Shown: one piece after another, positions 26,783 through 35,491 of the stretch
How positions within the stretch are numbered: position 1 is the first letter of the stretch
How the letters are laid out: each line of letters starts with the position of its first letter
Source of the DNA: an uncultured Rhodospirillales bacterium
Lineage (GTDB): Bacteria > Pseudomonadota > Alphaproteobacteria > Azospirillales > Azospirillaceae
Direction of reading: 5' to 3'
DNA length: 37,383 nt
Assembly (NCBI GenBank): GCA_903927615.1
Contig: CAIYNU010000051.1
Span: forward strand, 1 to 37,383
The notes under the pieces: model-generated
The model's input: only the letters and a program-made list of their open reading frames with translations
Database searches by the model: none
What the model was told of the DNA's origin: nothing
Position numbers and translations under genes: made by a program

Positions 26783-26811
26783 GAAATTTCCGTCTCTTAA
26801 TCCGAAATTTC
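26783..26811. promoter_or_regulatory. Paired GAAATTTC palindromes
   Basis: Two copies of the self-complementary GAAATTTC (26783-26790 and 26804-26811) are centred 21 bp apart, two turns of the helix. They lie between the end of the ABC transporter gene and the membrane protein gene, upstream of the latter. The layout suggests a dimeric regulator site. No matching regulator is known to me. Confidence 0.4.
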
Positions 26812-26865
26812 TCCCACCACCCGCCACTATCGACGCGCAAGGACCACGGTCCGGCCAATCGTGAA

Positions 26866-28620
26866 TCAGGCCGGCATTGGTGCGAGACGCCCGATCCCGT
26901 CGGCATCGGGCGATACCAGCAACCGGCGCTGGTGAAACTGATGCAGAGACCCGCGATGTCCGATACTGATCACGGTTGTGTTGGGCAGACGCTCGCGCAG
27001 AACGCTATAGAGTCTGGCTTCGGTGTCCGGATCGCAGGCCGAGGTCGCCTCATCCAAAAACAGCCAGTCGGGCTGATTGAGCACAGCCCGGGCCACCGCC
27101 ACCCGTTGCTGTTCGCCCGGTGACAGGCACTGTCCCCAATGCTCGACGAGATCCAGGCGATCGGCCAGCGCCCCTACCCCGCAGACGGTCAGGGCGTCGC
27201 GCAACGCGCTGTCCGGGAAGCTTTCGGCCGCGGCCGGATAAGCGACCACGTCGCGCAGTGCCGCGATGGGCAAATAGGGCTTTTGCGGCAGAAACAACAA
27301 CCGGCCAGTGCAGGGGAGCCCGATGCGGCCCCGGCCATATGGCCAGATGCCGGCCAGCGCCCGGAATAGGGTGCTCTTGCCCGAACCGGAGCGGCCCGAG
27401 ATCAGGACCGACTCGCCCGGCGTGAACGCCAGATCGGTCTGGAGCAACGTTCCCGGTTGATGGGGCAAAGCCAGCGTCAAACCCTCCACATGCAGGCTGG
27501 CGTCGCGGCCCGCGGCCCGGACAATGCCGGTCTGACCGGCCGCGGCATCGGGCATCGCCGCGGCCCGGGCCGCGGCCATGGCGGCCTGGAAGCTGGTCAG
27601 CCGTCGAACCGCGGCCCGCCAGTTGGCCAGGTTGACGTAGGCGCCGATGAACCAGCTCAGCGCCCCCTGAACCCGGCCAAACGCCGAGGCCGTCTGCATC
27701 AGGTCGCCGATTTCCATCGCCCCCGCGAAATAGCGCGGCGCGGCGACCACGTAGGGGAAGATGATGGCCAGCTGGTCGTAACCCGAGGAAAACCAGTTCA
27801 GCCGCTTCTGACAGAGCATGATGCTCCACCAATTATCGACGATCCGGGCAAAACGCTGGTTAAATCCCCGGCCTTCCTGGCCTTCGCCGCCATAAAGGGC
27901 CACCCCTTCGGCGTTCTCCCGCAAACGCACCAGGGAAAACCGGAAATCGGCTTCGTAGTGCTGCTGCTCGAAGTTCAGTCGGGCCAGCGGCCGCCCGATC
28001 AGGTGATTGAGCCAGGTGCCGGCCACGGCATAGATCAAAGCCACCCACACCATGTAGCCGGGAATCTCGAGTCCTTCCCCGGCGCCCCACGGCAAGGTCA
28101 GGGCGCCCGACAGCCCCCACAAGATGGCACAGAACGAGATCAGCGTGACCACATTATTCATGAACCCCAGGGTCAGGCCCAGCGTCAGGCGAATGAACCC
28201 GCCCACATCCTCGGCGATGCGCTGGTCCGGATTATCGAGATCCGGGTTGCTCAGTTGAAGCCGGTAATACGCCTGACCGGCCAGCCACTCTTCCAGATAC
28301 CGCCGGGTCAACCAGCGCCGCCAGCGTATTTGCAGCATTTGATTGAGATAGATTTGATAGACCGCGATGACAATATGAATCGCCGCCAGCTCGCAAAAAC
28401 GGATCAACTGGTGCAGATATTCCGCATGATCATGGTGTTGAAGCGCGTTAAAGAATAATCGATGCCAGTCATTCAAGACCACGCTTAGGTAAATTAAGCT
28501 AAAATCCATGGCCACGATCACCGTCAGCAGCGCCAGAGCCGACCATCGTTCCTCGGAAACCCAATACGGCCGGGTCAATACCCACAGGTCGTTCGCAAAT
28601 TTGAAAAAGTCTTTCAGCAT
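26866..28620 (-). CDS. ABC transporter, fused membrane and ATPase domains (SbmA/YddA/ABCD-like)
   Basis: The 584-residue half-transporter has an N-terminal domain related to SbmA/BacA and peroxisomal ABCD proteins. It contains about six membrane helices over residues 25-320 with NDWHRLFFNALQ, WRRWLTRRYLEEWL and NPDQRIAEDV, the signature of this family. The ATPase domain starts near 375, with Walker A SGRSGSGKST, signature LSPGEQQRVAVARA, Walker B WLFLDEATSAC and the switch His in SIGHRG. It works as a homodimer. Relatives are E. coli YddA and BacA-like peptide or fatty-acid transporters; the substrate here is unknown. The final ATPase segments are intact. It is divergent from the CYTH-CHAD gene and shares its control region. 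Confidence 0.9.
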   Translation of the reverse strand: MLKDFFKFANDLWVLTRPYWVSEERWSALALLTVIVAMDFSLIYLSVVLNDWHRLFFNALQHHDHAEYLHQLIRFCELAAIHIVIAVYQIYLNQMLQIRWRRWLTRRYLEEWLAGQAYYRLQLSNPDLDNPDQRIAEDVGGFIRLTLGLTLGFMNNVVTLISFCAILWGLSGALTLPWGAGEGLEIPGYMVWVALIYAVAGTWLNHLIGRPLARLNFEQQHYEADFRFSLVRLRENAEGVALYGGEGQEGRGFNQRFARIVDNWWSIMLCQKRLNWFSSGYDQLAIIFPYVVAAPRYFAGAMEIGDLMQTASAFGRVQGALSWFIGAYVNLANWRAAVRRLTSFQAAMAAARAAAMPDAAAGQTGIVRAAGRDASLHVEGLTLALPHQPGTLLQTDLAFTPGESVLISGRSGSGKSTLFRALAGIWPYGRGRIGLPCTGRLLFLPQKPYLPIAALRDVVAYPAAAESFPDSALRDALTVCGVGALADRLDLVEHWGQCLSPGEQQRVAVARAVLNQPDWLFLDEATSACDPDTEARLYSVLRERLPNTTVISIGHRGSLHQFHQRRLLVSPDADGIGRLAPMPA

Positions 28621-28707
28621 CGCCTGTAACCCCGCCGTCCCGCCTCGTGTCCACCACCGTTCTCGTGCAGAACATAGCCCAACCGCTCCGGCTCGCCAAC
28701 GACGCTA

Positions 28708-28737
28708 GCGACACCACACAAGGCGACACCACGCAAC
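28708..28737. repeat. 15-bp imperfect tandem repeat upstream of the ABC gene
   Basis: GCGACACCACACAAG (28708-28722) and GCGACACCACGCAAC (28723-28737) differ at two positions. They lie about 90 bp upstream of the ABC transporter start. Confidence 0.5.
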
Positions 28738-28744
28738 GTCACGC

Positions 28745-28779
28745 CACCCGGCCGGAACCATTGGGTCATCGGCCGGGTG
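28745..28779. other. Perfect 10-bp inverted repeat in the divergent control region
   Basis: CACCCGGCCG (28745-28754) and CGGCCGGGTG (28770-28779) enclose 15 bp. A second hairpin, GAAGGC/GCCTTC (28783-28799), follows directly. They separate the ABC transporter start from the Pho-box-like element and may insulate the two promoters or be an operator. Confidence 0.5.
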
Positions 28780-28808
28780 TTTGAAGGCCGCCAGCCTTCT
28801 TAAGGTAA

Positions 28809-28837
28809 TTGTCATGGTTATGTCATGGTTATGTCAT
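28809..28837 (+). promoter_or_regulatory. Pho box-like element: three PhoB half-sites
   Basis: TTGTCAT, ATGTCAT and ATGTCAT are separated by GGTT each time, giving the exact 11-bp period of the Pho box (CTGTCAT-N4-CTGTCAT). Ten bases further on, TTTATG (about 28847-28852) could be the -10 box, the distance expected when PhoB replaces the -35 contact. The element reads toward the CYTH-CHAD gene, whose start is 131 bp away. Confidence 0.6.
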
Positions 28838-28968
28838 AATCATTCCTTTATGACTGAAGAATCACCGCCCGACCGGAACAGTTCCGCGCCCTTTTCGACA
28901 ACATTCTGACCGATATTAAATTTTAGGGGGTCGATCAACCAGCCTGTCCTTGACCACCTTACACGGGT

Positions 28969-30570
28969 ATGCCAGCTTCGGTTTGGGTCGAACTGCCTGA
29001 AGAGGCTCCCCTGTCACGCCATACCGAGACCGAGCTCAAGCTCGCGATTGCCCCCGATCGGCTTGATGCCGTCGCCGAAAGCATGGTGGTGGCCTGCCGT
29101 CGCAGCGGCGACACCGTGCTCGGCCATCTGCATTCCGTTTATTACGACACCGCGGATCGCCGGCTCCTGGCGCAACGGGCGACGTTACGGGTGCGCCTGA
29201 CCGCTCACGGCCATATCCAGACCCTTAAGTCCGGGTCCGGCCTGTGCCGCGGCGAATGGGAATGGCCGGTGGCCGACACCGCCCCGGACCTGTCCCGCAT
29301 CATCGAGCCCGAGGCCCGGGCCGTGATGGCCGGCATCGCCGTTGCCGATCTGGTGCCGATCTTCGAAACCCGATTCGAGCGCCGGGCGCTGCTGCTGGAT
29401 CAAGGGGCGATCGAACTGGCCCTGGACCGGGGCGAGATCGTCGGACCCGACGGCGCCACCGATCCGATCTCCGAGATCGAGCTGGAGCTGAAGTCGGGGG
29501 ACCCCACCGATCTGTACCGGGTGGCCCTGGAGCTGGCCGAGGTGGTGCCGCTGTGGGTCGAACCCAGGAGCAAATCCGCCCGGGGCTTCGCCCTAGCCGC
29601 GCACCAAGCGCCCCAGGCGGTCAAATCCGAGCGCATCGCCCTGGAACCGGTGACCACCGTCGATTCGGCCATGGCCGCCATTTTCGGCGCCTGTTTCGGC
29701 CAGTTCACCGCCAATCTGCCCTGCATCCTGACCAGCGACGACCCCGAGGGCATCCATCAGGCGCGGGTCGGCCTCCGACGCCTGCGCTCGGCGCTCAGCC
29801 TGTTCCGCGCCCTGCTGCCGCCAAGCCAGATGGACTGGCTGGGCAGCGAAACCCGCTGGCTGGCCGGAACCCTTGGTCCGGCCCGGGATTGGGAGGTTTT
29901 CCTGAGCGAGCTGCTGGCACCGGTGCTAGCGGCTTTTACCGTTTACCCCGAACTCCACACCGACCTGCTGGCCCTCGAAACGGCGGCCCGGGAGCAACGC
30001 CGGCAAGCGGCCCAGGCGGCACGGGAGGCCCTGCTGTCGCGGCGTCATACCACCTTCCATCTCCAGTTCGGAGAGTGGCTGGAGGGCCGGGGCTGGCGAT
30101 CGCAACCGGTCACGCCCATCTCGGCCCGGCTGTTCCGGTCCCTGGACGGGGCCGCGGCCCCTTTACTCGACCGCCGCCACCGCAAGGCGCGACGGGTCGG
30201 CGCCGACTTCGCCGACCTCCCCTACCCCAGCCGCCACGTCCTGCGCATCGCCCTGAAAAAGCTGCGCTACGCCGTCGACTTTTTCCGCACGCTCTACGAC
30301 GACCGGCCGGTCAGCCGCTATCTGGAGCAACTGGGTCATTTCCAGGACACCTTGGGTCGCCTGAACGACGTGGCCACGGCAACGCGTCTGGTCCCCAAGC
30401 TGGGCGCCGACCCTGCGGCGACCGGCCTGGACCGGGCGATGGGCATCGTCATCGGCTGGCACGGCCGCGAACTGGCCCTGTGCGAGCAGCGGCTGATCAC
30501 CGAATGGGAAGACTTCCGGAACGCCAAGCCCTTCTGGGTCCGGCCGAAACGGGCGCACCCGGCCCCGTGA
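28969..30570 (+). CDS. CYTH-CHAD protein, likely inorganic polyphosphate-related
   Basis: The 533-residue protein fuses two domains. The CYTH domain (about 16-210) has the ETELK signature (ExExK, residues 20-24), the HSVYYDTAD segment and paired acidic and basic strands (ISEIELELKSG). This forms a triphosphate tunnel that binds metal and triphosphates or polyphosphate. The CHAD domain (about 230-520) is helical with HQARVGLRRLRSALSLFR and LRIALKKLRYAVDFF, whose conserved His, Arg and Lys bind polyphosphate. It may be a tripolyphosphatase or a polyphosphate-granule protein. The ATG at 28969 has only a weak GGG before it. It is followed by the YcjX-like gene on the same strand after 148 bp. Confidence 0.9.
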   Translation: MPASVWVELPEEAPLSRHTETELKLAIAPDRLDAVAESMVVACRRSGDTVLGHLHSVYYDTADRRLLAQRATLRVRLTAHGHIQTLKSGSGLCRGEWEWPVADTAPDLSRIIEPEARAVMAGIAVADLVPIFETRFERRALLLDQGAIELALDRGEIVGPDGATDPISEIELELKSGDPTDLYRVALELAEVVPLWVEPRSKSARGFALAAHQAPQAVKSERIALEPVTTVDSAMAAIFGACFGQFTANLPCILTSDDPEGIHQARVGLRRLRSALSLFRALLPPSQMDWLGSETRWLAGTLGPARDWEVFLSELLAPVLAAFTVYPELHTDLLALETAAREQRRQAAQAAREALLSRRHTTFHLQFGEWLEGRGWRSQPVTPISARLFRSLDGAAAPLLDRRHRKARRVGADFADLPYPSRHVLRIALKKLRYAVDFFRTLYDDRPVSRYLEQLGHFQDTLGRLNDVATATRLVPKLGADPAATGLDRAMGIVIGWHGRELALCEQRLITEWEDFRNAKPFWVRPKRAHPAP

Positions 30571-30718
30571 CGGTCCCCGGCCCGCCGGTCAGGGCCCCGG
30601 GGGGCGCGAGCCTCGAAGGTTGGCCGAAGTGCGCCCCTGCGACACAGGCATGCTCGCGTTCGGCGGCAAGGACGGTTATAAGAAGAGGGTTGTAACCCCA
30701 GCGTCCGGTAGGCGGTCC

Positions 30719-32149
30719 TTGAAATTCCTCAAATGGAACCAGCTAGCCCATGTCGGAGAGCAGGCCCTGGGTCAGGCCCTCGGACATGTCAACGTCCTCG
30801 CCGGCCGCGTGATGGAAGGCACGCTCCGACTGGGGGTCACCGGGCTGCGACGGTCCGGCAAGACCGTGTTCGTCACCTCGCTGATCGATAATCTGATCCG
30901 GGGCGGACGGCTGCCGTTCATGGACGTGATCGCGGCCAATCGCTTCCTGGCGGCCCGGTTGCGCGCCGGCCCCGATCGCACCTCGCCCCGCTTCTCGTAC
31001 GAGAAATATCTGGCGGCCCTGACCGCCAGCCCGCCCCACTGGCCGGCCGCCACCACCGGCGTCAGTCAGCTTCGGCTTGCGCTCCGCTTTCTGCCGACCT
31101 CGCCGCTGCGGCGCTCGATTCAGCCTATGGCCACGCTCAATCTGGACGTGATCGACTATCCGGGCGAATGGCTGATGGATCTGCCGATGCTCAATCAGAG
31201 CTATCGTGACTGGTCCACCCACACCCTGGAGCTGACCGAACACCAGCCGCGACGCCAACTTGGCGCCCGCTGGTTGCATTGGCTGAGCACGGTTACGCCC
31301 GACCTGCGACCCGATGAGAGCCTGGCCCGGGAGGGCGCGGCCCTTTACACCGATTACCTCCACGCCTGCCGCCGCTCTCAATCCAATCTCAGCCTGGTCC
31401 AGCCCGGCCGCTTCATCGAACCGGGAGAACTGGCGGGAACGCCGTTGCTCACCTTCTGCCCCCTGCCCCCGGGCAACGGCGAGCCCCGCGCCCACTCGCT
31501 GTGGGGGTTGATGAACGAGCGTTTCGAAGCCTATAAGAGCATGGTGGTCCGGCGGTTCTTCGTCGAACATTTCGCGCGACTCGATCGCCAGATCGTACTG
31601 GTCGATGTCCTGGGCATGTTGAACGCCGGGCCGGCCGCGCTTTATGATATGCGGATGGCCTTGACCGCCTGCCTGGAGGCGTTCCACCACGGCCGGGGAG
31701 GATGGCTCAGCCGCCTGACCGGCCATCAGATCGATCGCGTGCTGTTTGCCGCCACCAAGGCCGACCACGTGGCGGCCAGTCAGCACACCAACATGCGGAA
31801 CCTGCTGGACATGCTGGTCTCCGAAGCCCGCAACGCCATCCGATTCGAAGGCGCCACGGTGGACACTCTGGCGCTGGCGGCCGTGAAATGCACCGAAACC
31901 GTCACGACCGAACACCAGGGACGCAAACTCGCCTGCATTCAGGGCACGCCGCTCGGCCGTCAGCGGGCGACCGTGCTGTTTCCCGGCAGCATCCCTGACG
32001 GCCCCGATCTGTTTCCCGAAAACGTCTCTCAACCCTATCGCTTCCTCGACTTCGAACCGCCGGCCGGTGTTGGTCGCGACGGTCGCGGCCTGCCCAATAT
32101 CCGTTTGGACCAGGCCCTTAATTTCCTCCTGGGGGATCATCTGGCATGA
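30719..32149 (+). CDS. YcjX-like P-loop protein
   Basis: The protein (476 residues from the TTG at 30719) has a short amphipathic N-terminus, then LRLGVTGLRRSGKTVFVTSLIDNLI with Walker A GLRRSGKT at about 42-49, and NLDVIDYPGEWLMDLP as the switch-like segment. YcjX family features continue with RRFFVEHFARLDRQIVLVDVL and VLFAATKADHV (NKxD-like). YcjX is a stress-linked GTPase/ATPase-like protein that in enterobacteria is encoded with YcjF and the Psp genes. The start is unsure: the frame is open to 30620, ATG at 30650 is possible, and AGGCGG lies very close to the TTG. It overlaps the YcjF-like gene by 4 bp. Confidence 0.88.
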   Translation: MKFLKWNQLAHVGEQALGQALGHVNVLAGRVMEGTLRLGVTGLRRSGKTVFVTSLIDNLIRGGRLPFMDVIAANRFLAARLRAGPDRTSPRFSYEKYLAALTASPPHWPAATTGVSQLRLALRFLPTSPLRRSIQPMATLNLDVIDYPGEWLMDLPMLNQSYRDWSTHTLELTEHQPRRQLGARWLHWLSTVTPDLRPDESLAREGAALYTDYLHACRRSQSNLSLVQPGRFIEPGELAGTPLLTFCPLPPGNGEPRAHSLWGLMNERFEAYKSMVVRRFFVEHFARLDRQIVLVDVLGMLNAGPAALYDMRMALTACLEAFHHGRGGWLSRLTGHQIDRVLFAATKADHVAASQHTNMRNLLDMLVSEARNAIRFEGATVDTLALAAVKCTETVTTEHQGRKLACIQGTPLGRQRATVLFPGSIPDGPDLFPENVSQPYRFLDFEPPAGVGRDGRGLPNIRLDQALNFLLGDHLA

Positions 32150-33177
32150 CCAATACAAGCTATCAGGACATGGGCCGCCCGGCTTCGGCTTGGCAGGCCC
32201 CCGTCGAATTGGACCTCCACCACCCCGATCCGGCTGCGTCCCCCGCCGCATCCGCCGCCGCCGGTTCTGCCGGCCACCAACGGAACGACACTGCGGGCCT
32301 GGTCGCCCTGGCCGCCTGGCCGCAATGGTCCTGGGCGGTGCCGGCGTTCCTGGGAGGACTCGCCACCCTGGTGCTGGTGGCCCTGGCCTTCGACGCCACG
32401 GATCTGATGGGGCGCTCGTTTGCCTCCAGTTCTGTGCTGGGGGTGCTGGTCACGGTGGTTCTGGCCATGACCGTGGGCACGGCGATCAAGCTGGCCCTTG
32501 ACGAGATGATCTCGATCCGCCGGTTGCGCCACATCGACAGCCTGCGGGCCGAAGCCGACAGCCTGGCCCGGGCCAACGGCCACGGCTCGGCGCTGGCCTT
32601 CGCCGACACCCTGGGCGACTTCTACGCCGGCCGCGCCGATCTGGCCCCCGCCCTGCATGCGCTCGGCCACACCGTCAACGACGCCCACAGCGACGCCGAG
32701 GTCATCGCCCTGATCGACCGGCAGGTGCTCTCGGCCCTGGATCAGCGCGCCTATCGCTGCGTGCTCATGGCTTCACGCGACACCGCCATCGCCACGGCGC
32801 TCAGCCCGTCGGCGGCCTTGGATGTGGCCATCGTGTTGTGGCGCAATCTCAAGCTGGTCCGCGAAGTGGCGACGCTCTACGGCGCCCGCCCCGGCCAGTT
32901 CGGCTCCTGGCGGCTGATGCGCCGCATGTTGGCGAATCTGGCGGTGGCCGGCGTCACCGACAGCGTCGGTCATGTGGCCATCGATGCCCTCGGGGGTTCC
33001 CTCGCCGCCGCCATCTCGACCCGCCTGGGTCAGGGCATGATCAACGGCCTCCTGACCGCCCGGATCGGCATTGCCGCCATGACCCTATGCCGGCCGGTGG
33101 GATTCAGCGCCGACAACAAACCCAATCTCCGGCGGATTCGCTCCGAATTGATGAGCGTGCCGAAGGAAGTCCTGTAA
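32146..33177 (+). CDS. YcjF-like inner-membrane protein (TIGR01620 family)
   Basis: The 343-residue protein begins with a Pro/Ala-rich cytoplasmic stretch of about 55 residues, then two membrane helices (about 62-82 and 93-114) typical of YcjF. A helical domain follows that includes IDRQVLSALDQRAYRCVLMASRDTAIATALSPSAALDVAIVLWRNLKLVREVA. After that comes RLGQGMINGLLTARIGIAAMTLCRPVGF, also a YcjF family hallmark. Its function is not established in general; it is nearly always adjacent to a YcjX gene, as here, with a 4-bp ATGA overlap that suggests translational coupling. A strong terminator follows at 33272. Confidence 0.88.
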   Translation: MTNTSYQDMGRPASAWQAPVELDLHHPDPAASPAASAAAGSAGHQRNDTAGLVALAAWPQWSWAVPAFLGGLATLVLVALAFDATDLMGRSFASSSVLGVLVTVVLAMTVGTAIKLALDEMISIRRLRHIDSLRAEADSLARANGHGSALAFADTLGDFYAGRADLAPALHALGHTVNDAHSDAEVIALIDRQVLSALDQRAYRCVLMASRDTAIATALSPSAALDVAIVLWRNLKLVREVATLYGARPGQFGSWRLMRRMLANLAVAGVTDSVGHVAIDALGGSLAAAISTRLGQGMINGLLTARIGIAAMTLCRPVGFSADNKPNLRRIRSELMSVPKEVL

Positions 33178-33188
33178 CCTTTGGTCAT

Positions 33189-33246
33189 GGGTTCCAAGGG
33201 GTCACCCCTTGGTGGGTCCAGGGCAAAGCCTTGGTGGGGGTTCGGG
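33189..33246. repeat. Extragenic repeat, copy B (opposite orientation to copy A)
   Basis: CCAAGGGG/CCCCTTGG with loop TCA (33194-33212) is followed by a segment which, on the other strand, reads GGCTTTGCCCTGGACCC. Reverse-complemented, this aligns with copy A at 6901-6957 through GCTyTGCCC and the AAGGG...CCCTT hairpin to GAACCC. Such elements are common in Rhodospirillales genomes as I recall. Confidence 0.6.
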
Positions 33247-33271
33247 GAGCAAGGCCCCCCATCAACAGAAC

Positions 33272-33313
33272 AGGGGTCCCTCGCTCCGGAAGAGCGGGGG
33301 ACCCCTTTTTTTT
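33272..33313 (+). terminator. Strong Rho-independent terminator after the YcjF-like gene
   Basis: GGGGTCCC-T-CGCTC and GAGCG-GG-GGACCCC form a long GC stem with loop CGGAA, followed at once by eight T (33306-33313). It ends the plus-strand CYTH-CHAD/YcjX/YcjF unit just before the convergent gene at 33349. Confidence 0.92.
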
Positions 33314-33348
33314 AACCATCCCCGTGGAGGCCGTGACTTGAGGGAAGA

Positions 33349-34719
33349 CTAATCCAGCAACGGCCGCCCGGTCTCGATCTTGACCAGCACCGCCACCAGC
33401 GGCCCGCCGATATCCCGGCGGACGAAGCTGCTGGCGTGTTCCGCGGCGGTGATGGCTTGTTGGAAGGTGCCGCGCCAACGGTCGTCGGGATACATCAGCT
33501 TTTCCGCCCGGGCGTGATGAGCAATCAGGGCCGGGCGGCGGTTCCCATCGTCACTGGTCAGCTTGTCCAGCCGCTTCATCAGGTCTTCGGCGGTGGCGCG
33601 GTCATTGCGCTGCAAGAACGCATCGATCAGCTCGGCATAGGTTTCACCGCGGGTGTCCACGTCCTGGACCTGATCGGCGGTGGCCAGCACCTGTCCGGTT
33701 TCGCCCCGCCGCACCAGCCGGCCCAGCGTCGCGGCCACGGTCCAGGGATTCTCTTCCTGAACCATCCGCAGCATGGTCAACGCCAGGGTGGAGTCGCCCA
33801 AATTCCCGGCCGCCACGGCCAGCTCGGGCGCGCAGCACTCGCTCTTGGCGTCCTTGCCGTGGCCGAACTGTTGCTCGACGGTGGTCGCGAACAGGGCCTT
33901 GGCCTCGGCGTCCCGCCCGGCGTCAAAGAGCGTCCGCACCACCAACCCCAATTCGGCGTTACAGCCCTGGGCCACGGCATAATCCCGCGCCTCCAGCGCC
34001 AGCGCCCCGGCCTGATCGCCGTCCTTGTGCCACAGCGCCACTTCGGCCACATCGGCCAGATTGTATAGGCGGGTCGAGCAGTCGGAGATTTTGCGGGTCA
34101 GTTCCAGTGCCAGCGGGCTCTGATCGGTCAGCGCCAGCGCCCGGCCGACGAACAGGTCGCGGTCGCCGCCTTCGGTGGCCACCCCGTGCCGGACCGCGGA
34201 CAGGAACGGCGCGATGATTTCCTTGGCCCGGCCCGGGTCGCCGAACAGATGGTAGGCCACCGCCAGCGAGAGCCAGTCCCAGCGCGCGGTGGTGATCGGC
34301 GTTTCCACCGGCGGCAGCAACGTGCTGATCCGGAACAAAAAGCATCGGGACGACAACTGGTCGTTACAGACCATGGATTTGACGCGGTTTCGGAACTCGA
34401 AAAAATCGAAATCGCCGACAAACTGATTGGTCACCAGTTGCACCGCAAGGTCGGTGTCGGGAAAGCGCGTGATGATATCCTGGAGCAAGCGGTCGGCTTC
34501 GCCCAGCAACCGGCTTTCCTCGGTCGGATCATAGGTGGCGTTCGCCTGCCGGATCAGCTGCATGGCCTGGATGAACTGCCGGTTGGCCTGGCTTGCGGCG
34601 TCATCGGCCAACGCCGCCCCGGACCAGCCGAACAGGACCAGCAGCGTCACCACCAGCCAGGCGGGCCTGGACGACCGATGCCCGGCGCCGGGCCGGCGAA
34701 AGTCAAAGCACGCGGACAT
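33349..34719 (-). CDS. Periplasmic helical-repeat (TPR-like) protein of unknown function
   Basis: The 456-residue product has a basic N-terminus, a hydrophobic stretch WLVVTLLVLFGWSGAALA and a likely signal peptidase site after ALA near residue 38. The rest is almost entirely alpha-helical, with repeated paired helices of about 34-40 residues (for example AVAYHLFGDPGRAKEIIAP and VVRTLFDAGRDAEAKALFA) that resemble tetratricopeptide repeats. Several Cys pairs (CNDQLSSRC, ECC) could form disulfides. It is probably a periplasmic binding or assembly platform. Its start overlaps the end of the BON lipoprotein gene by 17 bp, so the two are translated together and may interact. Confidence 0.78.
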   Translation of the reverse strand: MSACFDFRRPGAGHRSSRPAWLVVTLLVLFGWSGAALADDAASQANRQFIQAMQLIRQANATYDPTEESRLLGEADRLLQDIITRFPDTDLAVQLVTNQFVGDFDFFEFRNRVKSMVCNDQLSSRCFLFRISTLLPPVETPITTARWDWLSLAVAYHLFGDPGRAKEIIAPFLSAVRHGVATEGGDRDLFVGRALALTDQSPLALELTRKISDCSTRLYNLADVAEVALWHKDGDQAGALALEARDYAVAQGCNAELGLVVRTLFDAGRDAEAKALFATTVEQQFGHGKDAKSECCAPELAVAAGNLGDSTLALTMLRMVQEENPWTVAATLGRLVRRGETGQVLATADQVQDVDTRGETYAELIDAFLQRNDRATAEDLMKRLDKLTSDDGNRRPALIAHHARAEKLMYPDDRWRGTFQQAITAAEHASSFVRRDIGGPLVAVLVKIETGRPLLD

Positions 34720-35302
34720 GAGAAATCACACCTTGAACATGAGCAAGCGCCTTGGCATGACCGATGACCCGCTCCAACTCCTGCCGGTCGCGCGCCACCC
34801 CAAGCAGATAGATCATGCCGCCGACCACATCGATGCCGTAGTTGCTGGACTGGACACTGCCGTCAAGCACCAGCGCCGCCCGGAGTTGGGTTCCGATCCA
34901 GCTATCCTGCGCATTGTCGATCAACGTACCCCGGTCATCGAGTGTAATCTCATTGATCACCTCCGTCACCCCCGGCGCGGATGCGGCCAACCGGACCGCC
35001 GTCGCCCGTTGCTCGTGACTGGCGGCGCGACCGGTCAGCAGAACCCGCCCCTGGTCCACCGTCAGGTTGATCCGACTGTACAGATCACCATCCGCATTGA
35101 ACCACAACTCATTGATTTTAAGGTGAATTTCCGCATCGGAGACCGCACCGGCGAGCCCCCGCTGTTCGGTCGCCTTCACCGCCGTGGTTCCGGCCGCGCC
35201 GACCACCGCCACCGGGGCCGCGCACCCGGCCAGCGCCAGCGCGCCCGCCACCGCCAGCCCCATTCCCAACGCCCTTGAGCATTTCCCCAACCGGTCCGCC
35301 AT
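34703..35302 (-). CDS. BON-domain lipoprotein
   Basis: The 199-residue protein has a lipobox LALAGC with Cys27, preceded by a hydrophobic signal helix, so it is a lipoprotein, probably in the outer membrane. Two BON domains follow (about 50-120 and 125-195), each with the Gly-rich strand pattern GRVLLTGRA and GMIYLLGVA. The layout matches OsmY/DolP (YraP)-type lipoproteins, which act in outer membrane integrity and stress. The ATG at 35302 is chosen to give a normal signal; ATG at 35320 would lengthen it. The region up to 35491 is the divergent promoter area with the amidohydrolase gene. Confidence 0.88.
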   Translation of the reverse strand: MADRLGKCSRALGMGLAVAGALALAGCAAPVAVVGAAGTTAVKATEQRGLAGAVSDAEIHLKINELWFNADGDLYSRINLTVDQGRVLLTGRAASHEQRATAVRLAASAPGVTEVINEITLDDRGTLIDNAQDSWIGTQLRAALVLDGSVQSSNYGIDVVGGMIYLLGVARDRQELERVIGHAKALAHVQGVISHVRVL

Positions 35303-35491
35303 GTTCGGTCCAACCGCCATTCCGCCACCCGTGGATAGTGCCAACAAGTCCCGCCGTTGCCATTTCATTGCAACGGTTTTCTGGGTTACCAGTTCCATTA
35401 ATCTGGACTGTGGTGCGAGAATGTGCCACTTCGTGCGGCCGGTTTGCCGTCGAAACCATGTTTTGCCGACCGGCCAGGGAGACCCCTTGCC

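Noticed and set aside
28969-30570. The CYTH-CHAD protein as a class IV adenylate cyclase
   Set aside because: The fused CHAD domain and Pho-box context fit triphosphate or polyphosphate better; the CYTH fold alone does not prove cyclase activity.
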